From Solwaraspora sp. WMMA2056 (GTDB lineage: Bacteria > Actinomycetota > Actinomycetes > Mycobacteriales > Micromonosporaceae), in the NCBI RefSeq assembly GCF_030345095.1, contig NZ_CP128360.1, positions 3,410,001 to 3,474,000 on the forward strand: a stretch of DNA of 64,000 bases, read 5' to 3'. A program made the position numbers and the translations under genes. Positions 49,032 through 57,132 of this stretch are shown here, one piece after another (the first letter of the stretch is position 1; each line of letters starts with the position of its first letter). The notes below the pieces were generated by a model. It was not told where the DNA came from, made no database searches, and saw nothing but the letters and a program-made list of their open reading frames with translations.

Positions 49032-51656
49032 GTGGACGTCGTTGGCTCTCTGCGCGGGCAGCCGTCGGTCACGGTATTCCGGCACACCGTCGGAAATGCT
49101 CTGGTTCTGCATGCCAGGGAACGGATCAGTTCGTCGGCTCGCGCGGTGGCGATGGCAATCGCCGACGACCCCGACAACGAGATCGTCGTCCTCGACCTGC
49201 ACGACGATCTTCCGGTGGGAATCTGGAAGGCGGTGGCCGCGACGCTGCGGTGGCGTCGACGCGGTATCCGACTCGTGGTCTGCGGCACGAACCAGGACAC
49301 CGCCGCTCTCGCCGCCCAGTGGCTTTGCGACCGGCTGCGCCGTACGGTCGTCACCCCGCACGGGCGTGTGTTCCGGGGGTCGGACGGTACCCTTTTCGCC
49401 CATTCGGGGCAGGCCAGCGGTTGGGTGCGCTACCGACCCGGACGTCCACCGATGAGGGAGTCGAAGCGGCATCCCGCCCCGCCCTGGGACGACGGTGCCG
49501 CCGAGTTCTCGACGACCAGCGCGGTCGGCGCGGCCGAGCCCATCCCCGCCGGGGTGTGGCTTCGGGACACCCGGGACCCGCTCGTGGTCAGCGAGCGCTG
49601 GCGATGGCTGGTCGCCTCGGTGCCCTGTCAGCGGCAGACGATGACCGTGGTCCTGGGCTGTCCCGGCACCCCGCCCCTGGCCCTCGACGACATTGCCCGC
49701 TTCTGGCGCGGGCTCGCGCCCACTCACCGACCGTACGCGCGGTTCGTCCAGTACGGCCCGGTCCAGGTCCCCGTCGGCGAGCCGATCGGCCAACGGCTGG
49801 CCGACCTGCTGGAGACACCGGTCGCGTGCTTCACCGGCATACCTGTGGGCCGACCGGAACGGCGTCAGATGCACACGGTGACCCGGGACGGCCGGCTCGG
49901 CTGGCGACTGCTCGTCCACGAACTCGGCTACCGTCCACGGAGCCGACCGGCCGGGCCGGCCGCGCCGGCGCGCATCCTGTACCACGAGGCGCCAGCGCTG
50001 CTCGGCACCCCCGTCGGTCCCCGCACGTTCCGGTACGCGGACGACGCGGTCGTGGAGGTCGTCCAGTCCGGGCTCTGGATCCGCGCCACCGACGAGCCAC
50101 GGCACGCCGGCCGGATCCGTGCCCGCCCAGCCGACCCGGCGAGTCACGCCCTGATCGTCGACGACGCCGACCCGTCCCGGGTCGCCCGTCTACGCGAACT
50201 CGCCGAGGACCTGGCCGCCCGGCTGGATCCGGCCACCCGCGCCCGCAGCGCGCTCCAACTCGCCTCGGCCGTAGCGGTGAGCGGGCGCGGCCCCGCCGCC
50301 GTGGTCGATGAGGACGGGCTCACCTACCGCTTCACCACGGCGGATCTCGCCTTGAACGAGACCGAAACCGCTGCACTACCGGTCGAGACGACCGCCCCGA
50401 CGACCCTCGGCGCCACCCTGCTCGGTTCCGGGTCGGCTCGTCCGGCCGGTGGACGGCTGAGTCCGACCGCGCCGGCCAGCGGCCGGACCGCGCCGGAGCC
50501 GGCAAACTCGGCGACGCCGCAACCGGCGGGCTCGGCGGTGCCGATGGTCGCCCGCAACAGCCCACGACCCGCCGTCCGCAGGACCGCTGGCAGCGGGCCG
50601 GGCGGCACCGTCGACACGCCGCTCTGGACCCAGACCAGCTCCGGCGACGCTCCCACCCGGACCGTCGTCGCGGCGCCCGTGCTCCGCCTCCCACCCCCGG
50701 TTCCCGTCGAATCCGCCGCCGACGGCAGGTCTCCGGCGACCACGGAACCGGCAGCGACGGCGGCGCGCCCGGACGGTGACATCGCCGGTGCGCCGCCTCG
50801 GAGGGGTGACGCCGGCGCGGTGCCGCCCGGGCCGGCCGGTACCGACGCTGTCGCGTCGAGCGGGACGGCCACCGACGCCCGGCCCGCGGTGCTGTTCCAG
50901 ACAACTCCGGCACCGCAGGCGCGGGGCCTGCCCACCGCGCGTGGCCTCGACGTCGAACGGACCTGGCTCCGCGAACGCTTCGGCCCGCAGTTCGACGCCG
51001 CCGCCAGCACGGTCGCCCGGATCCTGTCCGAACACCCCCGGCTGAACCCGGACGACGACTCGCTGACCGACGCGGTCGCCGTACGTCTGTATCTGTCCGG
51101 GTACGGGATCGACGTGGACGACGCCCTGCGGAAGGGAGACAGCGGCGGGGCGGTCTCGTTCGCACGCTGCGTCGCCGCTGGAGTCGGCCGGTTGCCGTCG
51201 CACCGGGGCGCGACCTGCGCCACGGCCACGCTCACCGGGGACGCCTTCGCCGAGATACGGGCCAGGAGTGTGCTGACGAACTGGGCGTTCACGCACGCGT
51301 TGGTCGAGCCGCCGGTGTCACTGCCCGGCGCGGTGGACGTGCTGCTCTGGTCGATGACGGCCCGCCGTACCCAACTGTTGGAGCCGGCGGACGACCAGCG
51401 GGTCGAGGCCCGGGTGCTCTTCCTGCCCGGCACCCGCTTCAAGGTGCTGGAGGCGACGGAGCCGATCGATGCCGAACCCGGCCGCGTACTGCTGCGGGAA
51501 CTGTCTGCCGACGAGCCGACCCGCGAGCGCGGACCGTTCGACGATCTCGCGCTGAACTCCCTGTACCGCAGCGTCGAGCAGTGGGCGACCGCCGGTCGCC
51601 GGACACCGGTCGGAGCCGCCGGCGCCCGGTTCGCCATCCTGCCAGGAACGATCTGA
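49032..51656 (+). CDS. Large ESX-linked protein with degenerate ART-like C-terminus, paralog 2
   Basis: About 874 residues from GTG 49032; an upstream TTG at 48963 adds residues that the paralog lacks. It parallels 42549-45287 along its whole length: FRHTVGNALVLHARERISSS, DNEIVVLDLHDDLPVGIWKA, RRGIRLVVCGTNQDTAALAA, SGWVRYRPGRPPMRESKR, Pro/Ala linker, then FARCVAAGVGRLPSHRGAT, VLLWSMTARRTQLLEPADD, VLFLPGTRFKVLEATEP. As in paralog 1, the residue before VLFLPG is Arg (VEAR), where active ADP-ribosyltransferases have a catalytic Glu. Two divergent copies retained around the AAA gene imply distinct, perhaps structural, roles. Confidence 0.7.
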   Translation: MDVVGSLRGQPSVTVFRHTVGNALVLHARERISSSARAVAMAIADDPDNEIVVLDLHDDLPVGIWKAVAATLRWRRRGIRLVVCGTNQDTAALAAQWLCDRLRRTVVTPHGRVFRGSDGTLFAHSGQASGWVRYRPGRPPMRESKRHPAPPWDDGAAEFSTTSAVGAAEPIPAGVWLRDTRDPLVVSERWRWLVASVPCQRQTMTVVLGCPGTPPLALDDIARFWRGLAPTHRPYARFVQYGPVQVPVGEPIGQRLADLLETPVACFTGIPVGRPERRQMHTVTRDGRLGWRLLVHELGYRPRSRPAGPAAPARILYHEAPALLGTPVGPRTFRYADDAVVEVVQSGLWIRATDEPRHAGRIRARPADPASHALIVDDADPSRVARLRELAEDLAARLDPATRARSALQLASAVAVSGRGPAAVVDEDGLTYRFTTADLALNETETAALPVETTAPTTLGATLLGSGSARPAGGRLSPTAPASGRTAPEPANSATPQPAGSAVPMVARNSPRPAVRRTAGSGPGGTVDTPLWTQTSSGDAPTRTVVAAPVLRLPPPVPVESAADGRSPATTEPAATAARPDGDIAGAPPRRGDAGAVPPGPAGTDAVASSGTATDARPAVLFQTTPAPQARGLPTARGLDVERTWLRERFGPQFDAAASTVARILSEHPRLNPDDDSLTDAVAVRLYLSGYGIDVDDALRKGDSGGAVSFARCVAAGVGRLPSHRGATCATATLTGDAFAEIRARSVLTNWAFTHALVEPPVSLPGAVDVLLWSMTARRTQLLEPADDQRVEARVLFLPGTRFKVLEATEPIDAEPGRVLLRELSADEPTRERGPFDDLALNSLYRSVEQWATAGRRTPVGAAGARFAILPGTI

Positions 51657-51869
51657 TCCCGGCCGATATGATCCGTTCAGGACGGTGCCCGGTCAGGTCG
51701 GCCGGGCAGCTGCGGGCGCGCGGCGCAGGTGCGCCGTGAGTGCACCTACGGCCGCCGCCCGACGTGGTGCAGGATGCGTTTCGCCAAGATTGGCTTAATA
51801 CCTGATATACCGGAGGTAGACGACACTGTCCGGTCGCCGCACGGTCGCGACCAGGTTGAAAGAGGCGTT
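51657..51869 (+). promoter_or_regulatory. Leader of the kinase gene
   Basis: 213 bases without a gene. The only AT-rich stretch, ttggcttaatacctgatata (about 51790-51809), is the likeliest promoter area. No exact consensus pair can be defended. Confidence 0.25.
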
Positions 51870-53507
51870 GTGGACACTGCGTACCGGGTGAGCCCGCTGA
51901 GCTCGACCGATCCCGAGCGGTTGGACGGCTACCTGCTCGTCGGTCGACTCGGCGTGGGTGGAATGGGTGTCGTGTACCTTGCCGAGCGTGACGACGGCAC
52001 CTACGTGGCGGTCAAGTTGATCCACGCCGCCCTCGCGTCCGATCTGGAATTCATCGGCCGGTTCCGCAGCGAAGTCGACCGTGCCCGGCAGGTGCCTCCG
52101 TTCTGCACCGCCGAGTTCGTCGACGCCAACCTCGACCACGACCCGCCGTACCTGGTCGTCGAATACGTCGACGGGCCGAGCCTGGAGGAAGTGGTCCTCG
52201 AACGCGGGCCGATGCAGGGCGGAGCCCTGCACTCGCTGGCGGTGGGGGTCGCGACCGCGCTGGCTGGCATCCACGGCGCTGGCGTCGTCCACCGCGACCT
52301 CAAACCGGACAACGTCCTGCTGCCGCCAGGCAGCCCCAAGGTGATCGACTTCGGCATCGCCCGGCCGACCGACGCGACCAGCGCGCACACTCGACCGGAC
52401 GTCATGGTCGGCACGGTGGCGTACATGGCACCCGAACGATTCTCTGGGGAACCGGGCACCCCGGTGACCGCGGCGGCGGACATCTTCGCGTGGGGTTGCG
52501 TGATCGCCTACGCCGGCACGGGACGTACACCGTTCCACGGCGACTCCCCATCCGCGACAGCGGGGCGCATCCTGACCCAGCCGCCGAACCTCGACGGGAT
52601 ACCCGCCTCGTTGCGGGAGCCGTTGTCACGCGCGCTGTCGAAGGATCCGGTCGACCGGCCGACAGCCCAGGAACTCATCGCCATGCTTCTGGACCGGTCG
52701 CCCGAACCGGAGCCGCCGGCCGCCGGTGAGCGCGACACCGCGCCGGAAACCTCCCCGGTGCCGGCGCGTCGGCCGACCGGCCGCCGGCGAGTGACGGTCG
52801 GTGCGTTGGTCGCCGCAGCGGCGGTCGCGATGGCGGTGGCGGTGGCGAACTACGCGGCGGAAGGTACCGACGCCCGCCGGCAGACAGCCACCACACCACA
52901 GACCAGCCACCCGGTGCCCCCCACCCCGACCGCCCCGGCCTCCGCAGCCAGCGGGGCCAGCGCGGCGGCGACGACAGGTGCCCCGTACCCCTCAGCCGTC
53001 TCCAGCCAACAGCCCGCGCCGCCCGGCCGGACGCCCGACACCCGGCCCCAGGGCGGCCAGGCCACGGCCTCGGAGAAACCACCGCCGGCCGGCGCCGCCG
53101 TACCGGCCGCCGCGAACCCGACCGGCCGTAACCTGGCTCTCGGTCGACCGGTCACCGCCTCCAGCGCCGAGGGCGCCGTGCAGGCGGCGGCCAACGCCGT
53201 CGACGGTGATCTCGCCACCAGGTGGGGCAGCGCCTTCAGCGACGTCCAGTGGTTGACGGTGGACCTGGGCGGCCAGTGGCAGATCCACGAGATCGTCCTC
53301 CGTTGGGAGAGGTCGTACGCCGTCAGCTACCGCGTCGAGGTGTCCCTCGACGGAGACAGCTGGACGACGGTGTACAGCACAGCCAGCGGCCAGGGCGGTG
53401 ACGCCGTGATCGCTGCCGAAGGGACGCCCGGTCGTTTCGTCCGGATGTACGCGACCCGACGCTCCGGTCACTACGGCTACTCGTTGTACGAAGTGGAGGT
53501 ACGCTGA
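51870..53507 (+). CDS. Membrane Ser/Thr protein kinase with extracellular discoidin (F5/8C) domain
   Basis: About 545 residues from GTG 51870, with aaagagg close upstream. PknB-like kinase domain ~18-275: GRLGVGGMGVVYLAE G-loop, VAVKLIH (K ~49), HRDLKPDNVLL (~141), DFGIARP (~160), GTVAYMAPERFSG. A Pro/Ala-rich juxtamembrane stretch leads to one membrane helix (VGALVAAAAVAMAVAVA ~310-330). The outer part is a Pro/Ala linker and a discoidin-type beta-sandwich ~421-545: NLALGRPVTASSAEGAVQAA, NAVDGDLATRWGS, WLTVDLGGQWQIHEIVLRWE, SYRVEVSLDGDSWTTVY. Discoidin domains bind carbohydrate or lipid, so this looks like a surface-sensing kinase. It ends 9 bases from the converging SARP regulator and follows the ESX genes on the same strand. 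Confidence 0.93.
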   Translation: MDTAYRVSPLSSTDPERLDGYLLVGRLGVGGMGVVYLAERDDGTYVAVKLIHAALASDLEFIGRFRSEVDRARQVPPFCTAEFVDANLDHDPPYLVVEYVDGPSLEEVVLERGPMQGGALHSLAVGVATALAGIHGAGVVHRDLKPDNVLLPPGSPKVIDFGIARPTDATSAHTRPDVMVGTVAYMAPERFSGEPGTPVTAAADIFAWGCVIAYAGTGRTPFHGDSPSATAGRILTQPPNLDGIPASLREPLSRALSKDPVDRPTAQELIAMLLDRSPEPEPPAAGERDTAPETSPVPARRPTGRRRVTVGALVAAAAVAMAVAVANYAAEGTDARRQTATTPQTSHPVPPTPTAPASAASGASAAATTGAPYPSAVSSQQPAPPGRTPDTRPQGGQATASEKPPPAGAAVPAAANPTGRNLALGRPVTASSAEGAVQAAANAVDGDLATRWGSAFSDVQWLTVDLGGQWQIHEIVLRWERSYAVSYRVEVSLDGDSWTTVYSTASGQGGDAVIAAEGTPGRFVRMYATRRSGHYGYSLYEVEVR

Positions 53508-53516
53508 ACGGCCACG

Positions 53517-56500
53517 TCACATCATGTCGAGCTGGCCGTCCGGGGCCCGTCCCGGACTCGGCTCGACGCCGTACCCGGCGAGCCGGCGCTCGACCCGACC
53601 AAGATCCCAGCGGGCACCCAGCGCTGTGTACAGCCGCACAGCCGCACCGCCGGTCGTCGCCGCTTCGTGCGGGCGCCGGTTCGCCGCCAGCAGCACGGCG
53701 GCGTCCTCCAGGCTCGCGGCCTGCTCCGTCACCAAGCCCAACTCGCCGTAGCGGGTCGCGGCGGCCAGGGCGGGCTCCGGATCGTTCGTGATCATCGCCC
53801 GGCAGCGCTCGGCGGCCCGGTGCGCCCGGGCCGGTCGCACCTCGCGGAGCGCCTCGTCGGCGCAGATCGCCGCCGCCCCCTCCGCGATGTCCCGCCGGTC
53901 CAACTCCAGCGCGAGCCGGGTCAGCTCCGGCAGCCACTGGTGCCGCATCGCCAGCGGCGCGTGGTCCGGCGACAGCAGCGGACTCAGCGTCCGTAGCGCC
54001 TCGTCCGGCCGGCCCCGCGTCTCGGCGAGACACCCCTGGGCGACGAGCAGGAAACCATCGGTTGTTCGGTCAGCGTCGCCGGTGGTCAGGGCATCGGCCG
54101 CGTCGAGGTGGCCGGCGGCGAGCACCGCGTCGCCACGATGGGCAGCGATGAGCGCGGCCAGGCCGTGCAACAACGTGGCCGCCGATCGCGGGTCTCGCAT
54201 GCCCAACAAGGTGTAGCGAGGAACGTCGTCGGTGACCGCGCTGATCTCGGCCAGCGCGTCGTCCCAGCGACCGGTCCAGAAACGCAGCACCGCCGAGGCC
54301 GTGTGCAGGTCGGTGGGCAACCGGTGCCGGTAGGCGAAGAGACGACCCTCCCGCAGCGTCCGCTCGGCCTCCGGTAGCCGGTCCAGGTTGTGCAGGGTGA
54401 AGGCGCGATTGTCGAGCAGGTCGAGATACAGCCCGCCGAAGGACGGATTGTCGCGCATGATGTCCAACGCCCGGTCGGCGAACTCCAGCGCCCGTTCGTG
54501 GTCACGGCGCACGGAGTTCGTCAGCCACCCGGTCTGCAGCGCCGCAGCCGCGTCGTACGGCCGCCCGGCGGCGAGTGCTTCGGCGTGCGCCGCCCCGGCT
54601 CGCCGATCGGCCTGGTGCAGGTCGTCCAGGCTGCCCCTGCGGAGCTCGACCAGCAGCGCCCAGTGCCGGGTACGCCAGAACTCGGGCACCGTACGGTCGG
54701 ACAGCGTCTTCCGGACGATGCCGATCGCCGACGACACACCACCCCGCCGGTGGACCATCGTGGCGAGGAGGTGACGCATCTCGGCGCGCTCCGCCGGATC
54801 GGTCGCCAGACCGGCCGCCTCCCGGGCCTCGTCGACCGGGCAGTGATCCTCGGCGAACTCCAGCCGCACCAGGGCGATCAGCAACGGCGTGCGGTGTATC
54901 GGGTCGGTGGCACCGGTGTCCAGTGCCCGTCGGATCAGCTCACCGGCGAGTCGGGGAGCGCGGCGGGCCAGTTCGGCGCAGTGGTCGACCAGCCAGGACA
55001 CCGTCCACTCGTCGGCCACCGACGGCACCGCCGCGAGCTGTGCGGCCACCCGCGTCGCCGGACCCGCGCCCCGGTCCAGAACCTCGGCGATGTGTCGGTG
55101 CAGCATCGCCCGCGCCGGTGCCGGGATGCTGTCGTACAACACCCGACGCAGAGCGGAGTATCGGAAGGCCAGAGTCGTGTCGTCGCTGACGACGACGTTC
55201 GCGGCGATCGCCTCTTCCAGGCTGGGGACAAGGTCGACCGCGGACTCCCCGCTCACCTCGGCCAGGTCGTCCACCGAGAAACGGGTACCGAGCATGGCGG
55301 CCGTCCGCAGGACGTCCTGAGCACGCGGTGACAGGAGATCCACCGAACTCCGTACCACGGCGAGCAGGGGCCGCGGCAAATCGACGGGAGCGGAGTCGGG
55401 GATGTCGGCCACCCCGTCGGCCACCTGGACCACACCCCGCCGGAGCAACGCGCTGGTCATCTCGCGGGCGTAGAAGGGATTACCGGCCGAGGTAGAGATC
55501 GCCTCGGCCAGGTTCGGCCCGAGCGGAGCACCCACCAGACGTACCGCGAGCTGCTCGACCACCCCGGGTGGTAGGGCATCCAGCCGGAGCACCTGCCCCC
55601 GCCGGGAGCCCACCGCGCGGCGCAGCTGGGCCAGGGCCGTACCGCCGGGCTCCAGCCGTGCCACGGCCACCAACAGCAACGGTAACCGTCGGGTGGCGGC
55701 GACCAACCGGTTCCAGAACGGCTCGCCGACCGAGTCGGCCGACTGGAGGTCGTCAACGACCAGCACGACGGGCGCGACGGCGCAGGCGGCGCGTACCTGC
55801 GCCAACACCCGATCGGACGTGACGGGGGCATCGTCGACGGCATTGTCGTCGTCGGCCACATCGAGGTGTGGTCCGTCGGGCCGGGCGGCCCGGAGGTGTC
55901 CGGTGGTCAGCGGCCGTAACGCCCGGGCCACCGCCTGCAACGGCGCGTCCCGGTCCAGCTCCCGGGTGCCGCCCCAGGCGACCTGACAGCCCCGATCGTC
56001 CAGATCGGCCGTCGCGGCTCTGACCAGCGCGGTCTTGCCCACGCCCGGTTCACCTTCGACCCAGAGCACGTCGCCCTGACCGTCGGCGAGCGCGTCGAAC
56101 AGGGCCCGCAGCTGGTCGAGCTCGTCGGCTCGGCCGACGAGCGACCCCGCCTGAGTGCGGCCGATGGTCGACCCCGCCTGCGGTCCGACCCCGGACGCTT
56201 CCACGAATCCCCACTGAGCGAGGCGAGGCGTCGACCAGGTCGGTGAGCGCAACGCGACGGGCGACGTCGATCGAGAGGTTGCGGTCGTGTGGGATCGCCG
56301 CGTCGACACCGGGTCGTTCCGACGGATCGCAGCCGCCGGAGCGCGCCGCACCTGACCGTACAGTCCGTTCAGGGCACTGCCCGGCTCGACTCCCAGCTCG
56401 GTACGGAGGATGTGCCGGGCTACCCGATAGGCCTCGATCGCCTCGGCCCGCCGGCCGCCGCGATGCAGAGCGAGCACCAGCAACTCGTGCAGGGGTTCAT

Positions 56501-57077
56501 GCAGCGGGTGGTCGCGTACCAGCCCGGTCAACTCGGCCACCACCCGGTCGTCGCGCAGCTCGATCAGCATCCGGGCACGCCGACCGATGGCGTCGAGCCG
56601 CTGCCGCACGAGCCGGACCCGATCGAGGTCCAGCCGGTGACCGGTGAGCCCCTCGTACGGCTCGCCGTGCCACAGCGCCAACGCCTCGTCGAGGGCGGCC
56701 ACGGCGGCGGCGAGATCCCCTGCCGCACGCCGCCGCGCCGACTCGGCGCACGCCGCCGCGAACCGTTCGCTGTCCAGATCCGCCCGGCGCAGAGCGAGCG
56801 CGTACCCCGCCGATCCGAGCGTCAGGGCGTCGCGCCCAAGACTGCGACGAAGACCGGACACATACGTGTAGACGTTGCCGGTCGCGGTCGTCGGCGGCGC
56901 CTCGTCCCAGACCGTTGCGACCAGCTCGTCCCGCCTGACCGCGCGTCCAGCGACGACGAGCGCCGCGAAGACCTGCCGCTGCCGGGTCGGTCCGAGGTGC
57001 AGTTCGTGTCCGCCGCGCCAGGCCCGGACCGGGCCGAGGACCGACACCCGCAGCCGGTCGTCCGGTGTTGTCTGCAC
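53517..57077 (-). CDS. SARP/BTAD-family ATPase transcriptional regulator
   Basis: 1,186 residues from GTG 57077. N-terminal OmpR-type winged helix (LGPTRQRQVFAALVVAGRAV; TGNVYTYVSGLRRSLG) and bacterial transcriptional activation (BTAD) domain (LDEALALWHGEPYEGL; LVLALHRGGRRAEAIEAYR; LGVEPGSALNGLYGQV) make up ~1-270. An AAA/STAND ATPase follows (~330-700): VEGEPGVGKTALVRAATADL Walker A, VAPVVLVVDDLQSADSV Walker B. Helical TPR-like repeats fill the rest. This is the AfsR-like large SARP architecture; such proteins activate operons when their ATPase/TPR part is engaged. It lies 55 bases downstream of a second SARP gene, in one operon. Targets unknown; the adjacent ESX locus is a candidate. Confidence 0.92.
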   Translation of the reverse strand: MQTTPDDRLRVSVLGPVRAWRGGHELHLGPTRQRQVFAALVVAGRAVRRDELVATVWDEAPPTTATGNVYTYVSGLRRSLGRDALTLGSAGYALALRRADLDSERFAAACAESARRRAAGDLAAAVAALDEALALWHGEPYEGLTGHRLDLDRVRLVRQRLDAIGRRARMLIELRDDRVVAELTGLVRDHPLHEPLHELLVLALHRGGRRAEAIEAYRVARHILRTELGVEPGSALNGLYGQVRRAPAAAIRRNDPVSTRRSHTTATSRSTSPVALRSPTWSTPRLAQWGFVEASGVGPQAGSTIGRTQAGSLVGRADELDQLRALFDALADGQGDVLWVEGEPGVGKTALVRAATADLDDRGCQVAWGGTRELDRDAPLQAVARALRPLTTGHLRAARPDGPHLDVADDDNAVDDAPVTSDRVLAQVRAACAVAPVVLVVDDLQSADSVGEPFWNRLVAATRRLPLLLVAVARLEPGGTALAQLRRAVGSRRGQVLRLDALPPGVVEQLAVRLVGAPLGPNLAEAISTSAGNPFYAREMTSALLRRGVVQVADGVADIPDSAPVDLPRPLLAVVRSSVDLLSPRAQDVLRTAAMLGTRFSVDDLAEVSGESAVDLVPSLEEAIAANVVVSDDTTLAFRYSALRRVLYDSIPAPARAMLHRHIAEVLDRGAGPATRVAAQLAAVPSVADEWTVSWLVDHCAELARRAPRLAGELIRRALDTGATDPIHRTPLLIALVRLEFAEDHCPVDEAREAAGLATDPAERAEMRHLLATMVHRRGGVSSAIGIVRKTLSDRTVPEFWRTRHWALLVELRRGSLDDLHQADRRAGAAHAEALAAGRPYDAAAALQTGWLTNSVRRDHERALEFADRALDIMRDNPSFGGLYLDLLDNRAFTLHNLDRLPEAERTLREGRLFAYRHRLPTDLHTASAVLRFWTGRWDDALAEISAVTDDVPRYTLLGMRDPRSAATLLHGLAALIAAHRGDAVLAAGHLDAADALTTGDADRTTDGFLLVAQGCLAETRGRPDEALRTLSPLLSPDHAPLAMRHQWLPELTRLALELDRRDIAEGAAAICADEALREVRPARAHRAAERCRAMITNDPEPALAAATRYGELGLVTEQAASLEDAAVLLAANRRPHEAATTGGAAVRLYTALGARWDLGRVERRLAGYGVEPSPGRAPDGQLDMM

Positions 57078-57132
57078 GGACCCTCCATCGTGAGAGGTCA
57101 GAGGTTACCTCCGGTCGACCCGCCGGCATCTG

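Noticed and set aside
42549-51656. Active ADP-ribosylating toxins
   Set aside because: The position of the catalytic Glu is Arg in both paralogs, and they sit among secretion-machinery genes without immunity genes.
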